A DNA stretch of 64,000 nt from Aminithiophilus ramosus (GTDB taxonomy: Bacteria; Synergistota; Synergistia; Synergistales; Aminithiophilaceae), in NCBI RefSeq assembly GCF_018069705.1, contig NZ_CP072943.1:310001-374000 (forward strand). Reading direction: 5' to 3'. Below the pieces are notes generated by a model. The model worked only from the letters and a program-made list of their open reading frames with translations, did not search any database and was not told the DNA's origin. Positions 43,833-53,116 of this stretch are shown piece after piece. Positions within the stretch are counted from its first letter, which is position 1. Every line of letters begins with the position of its first letter. A program made the translations under genes and the position numbers.

Positions 43833-45329
43833 CTACTTCTCGATCGTTGCCTCGTGATATTCGTGCGAGCCGATACGGCTCGTGCGGAAGCCCTCGAGGG
43901 TCTTGGCGGCGCCGATGATCTTCGTCTCGTTGTAGAGAGCGATGATCGGGACGTCCTTGATGAAGAAGTCGTTCACCGCGGCGCGGCGCTCGTCGCGCCG
44001 TTCGCCCTCGGGCGTGCCGGCGTACAGGTCATAGGCCGCATCGTACTCCGGGTTTTTGTAGTTCGACCAGTTGCTGCTCGACGTCGAATAGAGCAGCCTC
44101 TTGTACACCTGATCCGCGTGGGCCGAGACGAGGTTGAAGAAGTCCAGGATCATGTCGAAATCGTCGCCGGCCTTGAGGCGCGAAAAGGTCGTGTTCGGAT
44201 CTTGCACGACGATCGAGAGATCGATGCCGACCTTTGAGAGCTGGTTCTGCAGGACCTGCGAAATCTCCGTGTTCGTCTGGTTCGAATCCGTCCAGATCGT
44301 CATCTTGAAACCGTCGGGATAGCCGGCCTCGGCGAGGAGCTTTTTGGCTGCCTCCGGGTCGTATCGGTAGTCCTCCTGTACGGCGTACTCCTTGGCGCTT
44401 TCGGGGATGGTCGAGTTCACGGCCTTGCCGTAGCCGTAGAGGAAGGCGTCGATGATGATCTGCTTGTCGATCGCGCTCTGGATGGCCTTGCGGACGAGCC
44501 TGTTGCCGAGCGGGCCGCTGGAGCCGCTGTTCAGGTTCAGCGTGACGATCTTCATCGAGTCGCTCGTGATGATTTTGAGGTTTCTGTCCCCTTCGATGCG
44601 GGAAACGCTGCTCGCGGGGATCTCGTACGCCACGTCGACCTCGCCCGTCTCGAGAAGGATGAGGCGCTGTGCGGCTTCCGGCACGATTCGGAGCGTCAGG
44701 AGTTTTGTCTTGGCGGGCGTGCCGCGGTAATCGTCGAAGCGTTCAAGCGTGTAGTAGTCGCCCTCTTTGAACTCCTTCAGTTTGTAGGGGCCGGTGCCGA
44801 CCGGCTTCTGCGCGAAGGCCTTCGGGTCCGCCGTGTAGACGTCCTTCGGCAGCACGGCGGCGTAAGGGACGGCGAGCAGGTTGACGAGCGGAGGGTTCGG
44901 AGCCTTCAGACGGATGACGACGGTCGCGTCGTCGACGATGTCCGTTCCGACGTAATTGCCTGCGAAGAGGGAGCCGCGCTCGTTGATGTGGTCCATGGAG
45001 AAGGCGACGTCCTCCGGCGTCATTGCGGCGCCGTTGTGGAACGTGATGCCTTTTTTGATCTTCACCTCGAGCGACGTGTCGTCGAGCCACCGGTAGCTCT
45101 CGGCGAGGTCGCAGATGACGTTCATGTCCTCGTCGAAGGTGAAGAGCGAGTCGAACATGTTGTTGGTCAACGCGCAGGCGCGCTCCTGGATGCCGATGGA
45201 GATGTCCATGGTCGTCAGGTCGTTCCCCTGACAGTAGACGATCTCGTCTTTGTACGCGGCGGCGGCGCCCGCGCACGTGACCCCGAACAGGGCGACGACG
45301 GTGACGAATGACAGCAGGTACTTCTTCAT
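43833..45329 (-). CDS. Peptide ABC transporter substrate-binding protein (DppA/OppA family)
   Basis: The 498-residue exported protein has a signal peptide at 1-25 (MKKYLLSFVTVVALFG, cleavage near AAA/Y; no proper lipobox). It then has SBP_bac_5 features: LAESYRWLDDTSLEVKIKKG (split LAESYRW, LEVKIKKGITFHNG), PVGTGPYKLKEF and LLAEAGYPDGFKMTIW. It delivers peptides or similar ligands to the DppBCDF permease encoded upstream. It is the last gene of the operon; in most dpp operons it comes first. A 35-base gap precedes it. Confidence 0.93.
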   Translation of the reverse strand: MKKYLLSFVTVVALFGVTCAGAAAAYKDEIVYCQGNDLTTMDISIGIQERACALTNNMFDSLFTFDEDMNVICDLAESYRWLDDTSLEVKIKKGITFHNGAAMTPEDVAFSMDHINERGSLFAGNYVGTDIVDDATVVIRLKAPNPPLVNLLAVPYAAVLPKDVYTADPKAFAQKPVGTGPYKLKEFKEGDYYTLERFDDYRGTPAKTKLLTLRIVPEAAQRLILLETGEVDVAYEIPASSVSRIEGDRNLKIITSDSMKIVTLNLNSGSSGPLGNRLVRKAIQSAIDKQIIIDAFLYGYGKAVNSTIPESAKEYAVQEDYRYDPEAAKKLLAEAGYPDGFKMTIWTDSNQTNTEISQVLQNQLSKVGIDLSIVVQDPNTTFSRLKAGDDFDMILDFFNLVSAHADQVYKRLLYSTSSSNWSNYKNPEYDAAYDLYAGTPEGERRDERRAAVNDFFIKDVPIIALYNETKIIGAAKTLEGFRTSRIGSHEYHEATIEK

Positions 45330-45364
45330 GCGAATACTCCTCCCCTATCTGTGATGATTCGAGG

Positions 45365-46348
45365 CTATTGAGCCCCATAGAGCCGGCAGGACACGAAATG
45401 GCCGGGTTCGGTTTCGATCTCGCGGTAGTCCCAGGTGCGGCATGCCTCCGTGCAGCTCGGACAGCGCCTGACGAATCGGCATGCCGTCCCCATGTTGACG
45501 GGAGAGCTGATCTCGCCCTTCAGGATGAGTTTTTCCTGCTTCACGTCCGGGTCCGGGATCGGAATGGCGGAGAGCAGGGCCTTCGTGTAGGGATGCAGGG
45601 GGCGCTCGAAGAGGACGTTCGGGCGCGCGCGTTCGACGACCTGTCCGAGGTACATGACGACGATGTTGTCCGAGATATGCTTGATGACCGAGAGGTCGTG
45701 GGTGATGAACATGTAGGTCAGGCCCAGATCGGCCTGCAGGTCCTGCATGAGGTTCAGTACCTGTGCCTGGATCGAGACGTCGAGCGCGGAGACCGGCTCG
45801 TCGCAGACGATGAACTTCGGCTTGAGTGACAGCGCGCGGGCGATGCCGATCCGCTGGCGTCGTCCGCCGTCGAGCTCGTGGGGATAGGAGTTGACGAGGC
45901 GCTTGGCGAGGCCGACGAGGTCCATCAGTTCCTCGACGCGCGTCTCTATGCCCGTCCTGTCGTCCCTTCTGTACAGTCCCTGCAGGATCAGGGGAGCGGC
46001 GATCGCCTGGCTCACCGTCATCCTCGGGTTCAGGGACGAGTACGGGTCCTGGAAAATAATCTGCATCTCGGTGCGGAGTTTTTTGAGGCGCTTCGCGTCG
46101 TAGCCGAGGATGCTCTCTCCCTCGAAGAGGATTTCGCCGCTTGTCGCCTCGTGCAGGCGCAGGATCGTGCGGCCGAGCGTCGACTTGCCGCAGCCGGACT
46201 CGCCGACGATGCCCAGTGTCTGTCCCCGTTCGATGGAAAAGGACACATCGTCGACGGCCTGGAGCGGACCTCGGGGGGTGTCGAAATATTTCTTGAGGTT
46301 GCGGACCTCGAGGAGGACGCCGTTTTTTTCGATGAGGTTATTGCCCAT
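45365..46348 (-). CDS. dppF: Oligopeptide ABC transporter ATP-binding protein DppF type
   Basis: The 327-residue ATPase has Walker A VGESGCGKSTLG, Walker B FIVCDEPVSALD and the C-terminal OppF zone with cysteines (CRFVRRCPSC). The signature helix reads HELDGGRRQRIGIARAL rather than the usual SGGQ, so the signature serine and glutamine are Asp and Arg. This variant occurs in some OppF-type proteins. It overlaps dppD by 11 bases and powers the permease with it. Confidence 0.93.
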   Translation of the reverse strand: MGNNLIEKNGVLLEVRNLKKYFDTPRGPLQAVDDVSFSIERGQTLGIVGESGCGKSTLGRTILRLHEATSGEILFEGESILGYDAKRLKKLRTEMQIIFQDPYSSLNPRMTVSQAIAAPLILQGLYRRDDRTGIETRVEELMDLVGLAKRLVNSYPHELDGGRRQRIGIARALSLKPKFIVCDEPVSALDVSIQAQVLNLMQDLQADLGLTYMFITHDLSVIKHISDNIVVMYLGQVVERARPNVLFERPLHPYTKALLSAIPIPDPDVKQEKLILKGEISSPVNMGTACRFVRRCPSCTEACRTWDYREIETEPGHFVSCRLYGAQ

Positions 46349-47324
46349 ACGAGGCGCCCCCCTTCAGGATCGGGTGAAAACAGCGGACCTTGTGGCGGCC
46401 CTCCGTCACCGAAAGCGCCGGACGCGCCGTCCGACAGAGGTCGGTTGCGTACGTGCAGCGTTCGCGGAAGGCGCATCCCTCCGGCAGCGCCATCGGGTCG
46501 GGCATGAGCCCGTCGATCGGCCGAAGGCGCGTCACGTTCTCGTTGATCTTCGGGATCGCGGCGAGCAACCCCTCCGTGTAGGGATGGAGCGTTCTCTTGA
46601 AAATGTCGTGCACCGTTCCGGCCTCGACGATCTCTCCGGCGTAGAGGATGGCGACGTTCTCGCACATCTGCGCCACGATCCCGAGATCGTGGGTGATGAG
46701 AATCGTCGCGGTGCCCAATTTCTTCTTGAGGTCCGCCATCATCTCCAGCACCTGTGCCTGGATGGTCACGTCGAGCGCGGTCGTCGGCTCGTCGGCGATG
46801 AGGAGTGTCGGGTTGCAGGCGAGCGCGATGGCTATGACGACGCGCTGTTTCATCCCGCCGGAGAACTGATGAGGGTAGTCTCCAGCCCTGTCGGCGGAGA
46901 TGCCGACCGTGCCGAGCATCAGGAGCGCGCGCTCCCACGCCTCTTTGTGCGAGACCTTCTGGTGCACGCCGATGACCTCCGCGATCTGGTCGCCGATCGT
47001 GATGACGGGATTCAGGGCCGACATCGGGTCCTGGAAGATCATCGAAATGCGGTTTCCCCGGATGCCCAGCATTTCCGAGATATCGGCGCCGACGAGGTCT
47101 CGACCCTCGAAGAAGATTTCCCCCGCTTCGATGACGCCCGGCGGCGAGGGGATGAGGCGCATGATGCTTCTTGCGAGCGTCGTCTTCCCGGCGCCCGTCT
47201 CGCCGACGAGACCCAGCGTCTCTCCGTCGCCCAGCTCCAGGTCGACGTCGTTCAGGGCGTGCACCGTGCCGTCGTCCGTGTGGAAGGCGACCCGTAGACC
47301 CTTGATTTCGAGAAGGTTGTCCAT
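46338..47324 (-). CDS. dppD: Oligopeptide ABC transporter ATP-binding protein DppD type
   Basis: The 328-residue ATPase has Walker A VGETGAGKTTLARS, signature QFSGGMKQRVVIAIAL, Walker B LLIADEPTTALD and a cysteine-containing C-terminus (CAFRERCTYATDLC). ATG 47324 is used; the frame extends upstream into dppC but without a start signal. It lies 11 bases after dppC and overlaps dppF, so all five transporter genes are cotranscribed. Confidence 0.93.
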   Translation of the reverse strand: MDNLLEIKGLRVAFHTDDGTVHALNDVDLELGDGETLGLVGETGAGKTTLARSIMRLIPSPPGVIEAGEIFFEGRDLVGADISEMLGIRGNRISMIFQDPMSALNPVITIGDQIAEVIGVHQKVSHKEAWERALLMLGTVGISADRAGDYPHQFSGGMKQRVVIAIALACNPTLLIADEPTTALDVTIQAQVLEMMADLKKKLGTATILITHDLGIVAQMCENVAILYAGEIVEAGTVHDIFKRTLHPYTEGLLAAIPKINENVTRLRPIDGLMPDPMALPEGCAFRERCTYATDLCRTARPALSVTEGRHKVRCFHPILKGGASYGQ

Positions 47325-47335
47325 CTCTGTGCCCC

Positions 47336-48235
47336 CTACTTCTTCAGCTTCGGGTCGAGTGCGTCGCGCAGACCGTCGCCGAAGAGGTTGAACGCGATGA
47401 CGGCGATCACGAGGAACGCGCCGGGGAAGACCGAGATGTGCCACGCGTCGCGCATATAGATCTTCGCCGACGTGAGGATCGTCCCCCACTCGGGGTGAGG
47501 CGGCTGCACGCCGAGGCCGAGGTAGGAAAGGCCAGCCACCATCAGGATGGAGTTGCCGACGCCGAGCGACACCTGCACGAGGTTCGGCGAAAGGGCGTTC
47601 GGAAGAATGTATCGGACGAGGATCTCGGCGTCCCCCGCGCCGATGGCACGCGCCGCCTCGACGAACTCGCTGTCCTTGACGGTCATGACGGAGGCTCGGG
47701 CGATGCGGGCGAAACGGGCGATGCCGGAGACGGAGAGGGCTACGAGCAGATTCAGGGTGCTCGTCCCGAGCGCGGCCACGATCGCCATGGCGAGCAGCAT
47801 GAACGGCACGGCGAGGATGACGTCCATGAAACGCATGATGAGATTGTCGATCCGCCCGCCGTAATAGCCTGCGATCATGCCGAAGGGCGCGCCCAGAAGG
47901 AGGGACAGGACGATCGCTCCGATACCGATGAAAAGCGAGTATTTCGTCCCCCAGAGGATGCGCAGCAAGAGGTCGCGGCCGAACTCGTCACAGCCGAAGA
48001 GATGCTTCATGCTCGGCTTCGCCAGGCGATTCATCAGATCCTGCTCGATGATGTGTTCGTTGTAGAAGGCCTTGCCGGTCGCGACGTCGATCGCGATGGT
48101 GGCGACCGCCACGCCGAAGAGCAGGAGCACCGTGACGAGACCGGCGACGGCCATTCTGTTTTTCAGAAACTGCCTGAGCGACTGTTCGAAAGGCGTCCGG
48201 GCCCGGCTTGCGGCAGGAGGCGTCTTCAAGCTCAT
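47336..48235 (-). CDS. dppC: Oligopeptide ABC transporter permease DppC type
   Basis: The 299-residue inner-membrane permease starts MSLKTPPAASRARTPFEQ with a cytoplasmic tail, has a first helix at about 30-50, a large loop and five further helices. The EAA-like motif EAARAIGAGDAEILVRYILP (split EAARAIGAGD, VRYILPNALSP) contacts the ATPases. ATG 48235 overlaps the dppB stop (ATGA) and has GGGGAGGTG upstream. The longer open frame covering dppB is a shadow. Confidence 0.92.
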   Translation of the reverse strand: MSLKTPPAASRARTPFEQSLRQFLKNRMAVAGLVTVLLLFGVAVATIAIDVATGKAFYNEHIIEQDLMNRLAKPSMKHLFGCDEFGRDLLLRILWGTKYSLFIGIGAIVLSLLLGAPFGMIAGYYGGRIDNLIMRFMDVILAVPFMLLAMAIVAALGTSTLNLLVALSVSGIARFARIARASVMTVKDSEFVEAARAIGAGDAEILVRYILPNALSPNLVQVSLGVGNSILMVAGLSYLGLGVQPPHPEWGTILTSAKIYMRDAWHISVFPGAFLVIAVIAFNLFGDGLRDALDPKLKK

Positions 48236-49203
48236 TTCGATGCACCTCCCCTGGCCCAGGCGCTCCGGTACTGCGATTTGATCCTCGGGTCGAGGAAGGC
48301 GTAGAGGAGATCGACGATGAGGTTGACGAGGGTAAACAAGATCGCGAGCGTCACGACGCACCCGAGTACCGCGGGCGTGTCCTTGAAGGAAATGGACTCG
48401 ACGACGAAACGACCGACGCCGGGCCAGGAGAAGATCGACTCGGTGAGGACCGACCCTCCGAGCAGCACGCCGAAGTTGAGCCCTATGACCGTGACGATGG
48501 GGATGAGAGCGTTTTTCAGCATGTGTCGCCAGATGACGGTGTTTTCCGACAGCCCTTTGGCTCGCGCCATGTCGATGTAGTCCTGGCGCACGACGTCGAG
48601 TACCGACGCGCGCGTCGTGCGCGCGATGAGGGCGGCGAATCCCGAGCCCAGAGTCAGCGTCGGCAGGACGAGGCTCATCCAGAAGGCCCCGAACGTACGC
48701 CCCATGCCTGAGGCCGGGAACCAGCCGAAGTTGACGGAGAAGACGATGACCAAGATCAGCGCGAGCCAGAACGTCGGCATCGCCGTCAGGAACAGCGTGA
48801 TGAACATCGTCACGTTGTCGAGGGCCGAGTACTGCTTGATCGCCGACAGGATGCCGACGGGGATCCCGACGATGACCGCGAAGAGGATGCCCGCCACCGC
48901 CAGCGAGATCGTGTTGTCGAGACGCCCCATGATCAGCGCGGTCACGGGCTGTCCGTTGCGGTAGGACGTTCCCATGTCGCCGCGGACGAGATTCGCCATG
49001 TACTTGCCGTAGCGGACGAGAAAGGAATCGTTGATGCCCAGTTCGTCGCGCAGCGACTCGAGGGCCGCCTCGGTCGCGTCGGCGCCGAGGATGATTCGCG
49101 CCGGGTCTCCGGGGGCGAAGTGCATGATCGTGAAAACCATGAATGTCGCACCGACCAACACAGGCAGGGTCATGAGGCAGCGTTTGAGGATGTATCGCCA
49201 CAT
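48232..49203 (-). CDS. dppB: Oligopeptide ABC transporter permease DppB type
   Basis: The 323-residue permease has six membrane helices, the N-terminal MWRYILKRCLMTLPVLVGA, FAPGDPARIILG, and the EAA loop DYIDMARAKGLSENTVIWRH. It forms the membrane channel with DppC. The start is one base after the dipeptidase stop region and the end overlaps dppC, showing tight coupling in the operon. Confidence 0.93.
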   Translation of the reverse strand: MWRYILKRCLMTLPVLVGATFMVFTIMHFAPGDPARIILGADATEAALESLRDELGINDSFLVRYGKYMANLVRGDMGTSYRNGQPVTALIMGRLDNTISLAVAGILFAVIVGIPVGILSAIKQYSALDNVTMFITLFLTAMPTFWLALILVIVFSVNFGWFPASGMGRTFGAFWMSLVLPTLTLGSGFAALIARTTRASVLDVVRQDYIDMARAKGLSENTVIWRHMLKNALIPIVTVIGLNFGVLLGGSVLTESIFSWPGVGRFVVESISFKDTPAVLGCVVTLAILFTLVNLIVDLLYAFLDPRIKSQYRSAWARGGASK

Positions 49204-49204
49204 G

Positions 49205-50374
49205 TCAGAACGTCTCTTTCAGGAACCGTAGGGCGTTGCCGCCGATCACCTTCGCGATGTCCGCGTCGGAGTAGCCGTGCGCGACAAGCCATCGCGGAAT
49301 GTTCCACCAGACCTCCGCCGGGTTCTCGCACCCCGAAACGTAGGCGCTCTCGACGAACGTCTCTCCGCCATCATCGCCGTAGGCGTCGGCGCAGAAACGG
49401 TGCAGCCCGACGTGATCACCGAACATCGTGTCGGGGCCGAACGTGACATGATCGATGCCGACGAGATCCTTGATGTATTCGAAATGCTCCATGACGGCGT
49501 CCAGGTCGTGCTCCGGATGGGAGTGGGACATCGTCGTGTGCGGTGCCGTCTCGATGCCGAAAAGGCCGCCCTTGTCGGCGCAGGCCTTGATCACGTCGTC
49601 AGGTTTCATCCGCTTCGTTCTCCACAGGGCACGGGCACCCGAGTGCCCGATCGTGACGGGCTTTCTGCTCAGCTCTATCGCCTCCTTGGTCGTGACGTCT
49701 CCCGCGTGCGAGAGATCGATCGGCAGGCCGAGGTCGTTCATCCGGTGAACGACCCGCTCGCCGAAGGCCGTCAGGCCGCCGTCGCTTTTCTCCGAGAGGC
49801 CTCCGCCGACGGCGTTCGACTGGCTGAACACGAGCCCCGCCATCCGCACGCCGAGGCCGTAGAGGATATCGAGACGGTCCAGATCGTCGCCGATACAGCT
49901 CACGTGCTCGATCATCGGAAACCAGGCGACCTGCCCCCTCTCCTTGGCGCGATCGATATCGCCGACGTCGCTCGCCTTGACGAGGAACGCCGAATGCATC
50001 GCGTCGCAGCTTCTCATGCCGAGTTCCGCGACGGTCTCCTCCCAGGAGGCGCCCCTGAAGACCTGGTTGCCGAAGAGGGCGTCGAGCGGCGAGTGTGCGA
50101 CACCGTCGTAACCGGTCGCGATCCTGCCCGATGCGTAGTACTCGCTCAGTCCTGAGATATCCGCGGGCAACACGCGCAGATGGTCATGCAGGCTGATGAC
50201 CGGGCTGTTTTCGAGAAGGTGTTCCAGGCGGGCTTCCTGCTCGTCCGTCAGCGGGACGAGGTTCCACGGGACCCGTTCCGTCTCCTGCGACAGACGGATC
50301 TTCGTCGGTTTTGCGTCGCCGAGATAGTCGAAGGATCGGTACCCCCTGTACGCGCGTTTCGTCGGAACGTTCAT
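49205..50374 (-). CDS. M19-family membrane dipeptidase-like hydrolase
   Basis: The 389-residue protein fits renal-type dipeptidases: ISLHDHLRVLP at the N-terminal metal site, PIDLSHAGDVTTKEAI, TIGHSGARALWR, and DHVTFGPDTMFGDHVG. The first metal motif is HDH, where most M19 enzymes have HxD. It has no signal peptide, so it probably acts in the cytoplasm on imported dipeptides. ATG 50374 follows GAGGAGCG. It lies in the iclR-dpp operon between the M20 hydrolase and dppB. Confidence 0.85.
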   Translation of the reverse strand: MNVPTKRAYRGYRSFDYLGDAKPTKIRLSQETERVPWNLVPLTDEQEARLEHLLENSPVISLHDHLRVLPADISGLSEYYASGRIATGYDGVAHSPLDALFGNQVFRGASWEETVAELGMRSCDAMHSAFLVKASDVGDIDRAKERGQVAWFPMIEHVSCIGDDLDRLDILYGLGVRMAGLVFSQSNAVGGGLSEKSDGGLTAFGERVVHRMNDLGLPIDLSHAGDVTTKEAIELSRKPVTIGHSGARALWRTKRMKPDDVIKACADKGGLFGIETAPHTTMSHSHPEHDLDAVMEHFEYIKDLVGIDHVTFGPDTMFGDHVGLHRFCADAYGDDGGETFVESAYVSGCENPAEVWWNIPRWLVAHGYSDADIAKVIGGNALRFLKETF

Positions 50375-50390
50375 CTCACATCGCTCCTCG

Positions 50391-51590
50391 TCAGTCCTCC
50401 CGGCCGGTCCTCTCGCGCTCCATGGCATCGGCGAAGTCCGCCTTGACCGTCCGCAGGTTCTCGGGCTCGCAGATCAGGTCCACGCCGGTCAGTGAGAGGA
50501 TTTTCGCCGCCTCCGCGAGCGCCCGATGGGCGTCCGCGCTTTTGCCCGCATCGAGATAGGCCTGGCTGTGAGAGGGTGTTCCTTTCGGGACAAAGGCCGT
50601 ACGGATGCACGACCCGGGAACGAGCCGCATGACGGAGGCGAAATCCGTCGCCCCGGTCTTTCTGCGCGGTTCACCGATCTGTCGTGCACCGATGTGCCGC
50701 GCGTTTTTCATGAGCATGTCGTTGAGCGAGAGGACGGGAATCTTGCTGTGCATCTCGCCGATCTTGACGATGTCGAAGGTCGTCTCCGTCATCAGGGCCG
50801 CGCCCTGGAGAATGTTTTCCACGCGCGCGATGACCTGGTCCAGGTAGTCCCGGTTGTACGAGCGCAACTCGATGCGGGCGACCGCGCGGTCCACGATGGC
50901 GTTGACCGCGCTTCCCCCTTCCTCCACGATCATCGCCATTCTCGTGTCGTCGAGCACGTGTCCCCGCAGGTAGGCGATGCCGTTCGAGGCGAGCATCAGC
51001 GCTTCCAGGGCACTGCGCCCCTTGTCCGGCGCGATGGCGGAGTGGGAGGAGACGCCGCTGTAGGTGACGCGGAAGTCGGAAAGGGCCATCGACTTGATGT
51101 CGGTCGTGCAGGCATTGCCGCCGTGCATCATCAGAACGATGTCGTGGTGACGGAAGGCCCCGTTCGCGAGCATGGAGGTCTTGCCGCCGTCTTCGATCTC
51201 CTCCGCCGGGGTGCCGATTACCTCTACGGTATAGGGGACATCGATCAGCCTCTCCTTGAGCGCGACCGCGGCGCCGATGCAGCTCGGCCCCTGCAGGTGG
51301 TGCGAGCAGCCGTGTCCCATCGGCAGCGCGTCGTACTCGCAGAGAAGGCCTATGTTGGGGCCTCCCGTTCCGTTGCGCCATACGGCGCGAAATGCCGTCT
51401 CGAGCCCGGCATACGGCGTTTCGACCTCGAAGCCCCGCGACCGCAAGGCGTCCGTGAGGAGCTTGCAGGCATAAAATTCCCGGAAGCCGAGCTCCGGATG
51501 GTCGAAGAGCGCATCGCTCATTTTCGCCAGGCAGGGCGCGAGGCTATCGATATGGGCTTCGATCGCGGCCTTTGCGTCGTTCAACTCCAT
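50391..51590 (-). CDS. M20D-type amidohydrolase (aminobenzoyl-glutamate hydrolase/aminoacylase family)
   Basis: The 399-residue metal hydrolase has DALFDHPELGFREF, LLCEYDALPMGHGCSHH, the GTPAEEIEDGGK acidic pair, and MMHGGNACTT. This matches AbgB-like M20D enzymes that cleave N-acyl or peptide amides. ATG 51590 is preceded by GGAGGTG; the frame extends eight codons further without a better signal. It is second in the operon after iclR, suggesting hydrolysis of the ligand imported by DppBCDF. Confidence 0.88.
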   Translation of the reverse strand: MELNDAKAAIEAHIDSLAPCLAKMSDALFDHPELGFREFYACKLLTDALRSRGFEVETPYAGLETAFRAVWRNGTGGPNIGLLCEYDALPMGHGCSHHLQGPSCIGAAVALKERLIDVPYTVEVIGTPAEEIEDGGKTSMLANGAFRHHDIVLMMHGGNACTTDIKSMALSDFRVTYSGVSSHSAIAPDKGRSALEALMLASNGIAYLRGHVLDDTRMAMIVEEGGSAVNAIVDRAVARIELRSYNRDYLDQVIARVENILQGAALMTETTFDIVKIGEMHSKIPVLSLNDMLMKNARHIGARQIGEPRRKTGATDFASVMRLVPGSCIRTAFVPKGTPSHSQAYLDAGKSADAHRALAEAAKILSLTGVDLICEPENLRTVKADFADAMERERTGRED

Positions 51591-51623
51591 CAACACACCT
51601 CCGAATGAGGGCACGGGAAAGCC

Positions 51624-52409
51624 TCAGCCCGTGTATCCGAATTTTTTGGATAGTTCACTCGTTTCGTGCAGCAGGCTGTTCAGACACTCACGGATAAAAT
51701 CGTCGCTGAAACCGTCTTTGTTCCCGGAGATGGACATGCTGCCGACGAGGATGCCGGAATACTGCAGGACCGGTGCCGCGATGCCGACCGAGCCCATGAC
51801 GCGCTCGTCGGCCGTGATGGCGTAACCGTCCCGCTGGGCCTGCATCACGGCCTTGAGGAGTTCCTCCCGGCTCGTTATCGTGTTCGGCGTCAAGGCGGGA
51901 TAGCCCTCTTCGCCGGAGAAAAAGGCCTCGCGGAAGTTATTCGAGGCGAACGCGAGGAGTATCCTGCTCGAGGCACCCACGTAAAGCGCCGTTTCCTGAT
52001 AGGCGGACGGCTCGACAAAGCTCTGGTGCTCGCTGATGCGATAGGCGCAGAGCTGCTTCATCCCGTGCAGGATGGCGAACGAGACCGTGCGGTTTAATCG
52101 ATTGTATAAGTATTCCATCGAGGGGCGGATCATCGGGATGAAGGGGTTCGTGTTCTCGTAGACCCTGCCAAGCGAGAGAACGCGCGGCCCCAGCCGGTAG
52201 ACGCGCCTGTGATCGTCGAAAATCAGGTAGCCCATGTGGGCGAGCGTGCCGCAAAGCCGCATGACGCGCGACTTGTATAGCCCCAGCTCGGACGCGATCT
52301 CCGTCAGCGTCATTTCCGGTCTGCCCTGCAGACAGTCCAGAACCTGAAGACCCTTTGTCAGCGTTTCGAGTTGCTTTTCCGATTCTTTCGACTTCCGGCC
52401 CGTCGGCAC
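51624..52409 (-). CDS. IclR-family transcriptional regulator of the dpp operon
   Basis: The protein has an N-terminal winged helix (LETLTKGLQVLDCLQ, LTEIASELGLYKSRVMRL) and a C-terminal GAF-like effector domain (GSVGIAAPVLQYSGILVG). GTG 52409 is chosen because AGAAGGTGAT lies just before it, giving 261 residues; ATG 52448 lacks a ribosome site, and the first ATG-like codon of the open frame falls inside the promoter. It leads an eight-gene operon and likely controls it in response to the peptide or its product. Confidence 0.9.
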   Translation of the reverse strand: MPTGRKSKESEKQLETLTKGLQVLDCLQGRPEMTLTEIASELGLYKSRVMRLCGTLAHMGYLIFDDHRRVYRLGPRVLSLGRVYENTNPFIPMIRPSMEYLYNRLNRTVSFAILHGMKQLCAYRISEHQSFVEPSAYQETALYVGASSRILLAFASNNFREAFFSGEEGYPALTPNTITSREELLKAVMQAQRDGYAITADERVMGSVGIAAPVLQYSGILVGSMSISGNKDGFSDDFIRECLNSLLHETSELSKKFGYTG

Positions 52410-52471
52410 GCGATCACCTTCTATGGTTGTTCTGATGGGCAGAACCATGTTTTTGCAAGAGGAACAGATTG

Positions 52472-52500
52472 AGTATACAGTTGCGCAATCCATTTGTCAA
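52472..52500 (-). promoter_or_regulatory. Promoter of the iclR-dpp operon
   Basis: On the minus strand TTGACA (52500-52495) and TATACT (52477-52472) are 17 bases apart. The spacer holds a TTGCGCAA palindrome (52481-52488), a candidate IclR binding site for autoregulation. A similar half, CGCAATT, lies just upstream of the -35. Confidence 0.8.
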
Positions 52501-52922
52501 TAGGCCTTAGTCGCGCAATTTCGAAAACCGCGAGCGCCTCGATCGGTTCCCTTGTAGAGGGGGCCGAGTTCGCGCCGATTCGAGAGATGCCCCTCGACTC
52601 GGCGGATATCGCGTCGTCAGGCCGACGGGGGATGGCGGTCGCGACAGGGCGCGTGGCCATCCCGACCGTGATCGAAGCCTCAGACGGGATGGCCCCGCTC
52701 CCCGTCGTGGCCGTGGGCGAGGCGGGCGTCCCGCTCCGTTGAGTCCGGGAGGCGCCGTTCCGCGGACGAAAAAGAAGAAACGTCATCGGCCCGACAAGGA
52801 GACGCTTTGAGGGATGAAAAAATTGTCTCGAATCCGCACCGATGGGGTCATGAGGGTCCCCGACTCGGTGGTCCCGACGGGTTCCGCCCTGCTCGGGCCT
52901 GGCGATTCGGGCGCGTCGATCC
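52501..52922. other. Intergenic region between the iclR and metQ promoters
   Basis: Short open frames exist on both strands, but none has a ribosome site or a recognisable product. I see no repeat or RNA gene here. Confidence 0.45.
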
Positions 52923-52950
52923 TTGACAGGACCGACGGAGAACGTATAAC
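52923..52950 (+). promoter_or_regulatory. Promoter of the metQ leader and gene
   Basis: TTGACA (52923-52928) and TATAAC (52945-52950) are separated by 16 bases. Transcription would begin near 52957, giving a leader of about 370 bases before metQ. A small hairpin (TTCGGCC 52964-52970 with GGCCGAA 52975-52981) follows in the leader. Confidence 0.8.
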
Positions 52951-53007
52951 ATGTGGCGAACGATTCGGCCTCTGGGCCGAAAGACAGCCGGGAAGGAGGA
53001 CCTCACG

Positions 53008-53097
53008 ATGATCTGTAACGTCACGAACGGCGCCGACAAGGCCATGATGATGTGCATGATGCCGCGAGGGTCCTCTCCTGGAATGGTGGGTGCCTGA
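53008..53097 (+). CDS. Methionine-rich leader peptide (29 residues), putative attenuator of metQ
   Basis: An ATG with AAGGAGG at an ideal eight-to-nine-base spacing opens a 29-codon frame beginning MICNVTNGADKA and continuing MMMCMMPRG. Five of six codons at 53044-53061 are Met and the sixth is Cys. It lies 50 bases after a good promoter, and its stop is 20 bases before an intrinsic terminator that precedes metQ by about 175 bases. This is the layout of a trp-type leader: ribosome stalling at Met codons when charged tRNA is short would free the segment 53067-53073 (AGGGTCC) to pair with 53122-53128 in the terminator's 5' arm and prevent termination. A functional small protein is the alternative. 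Confidence 0.75.
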   Translation: MICNVTNGADKAMMMCMMPRGSSPGMVGA

Positions 53098-53116
53098 GGC
53101 ATCCCGCAGCCATGCC

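Noticed and set aside
52494..52786. Short frames on both strands upstream of the metQ promoter
   Set aside because: No ribosome sites and no sequence features; one overlaps the iclR promoter.
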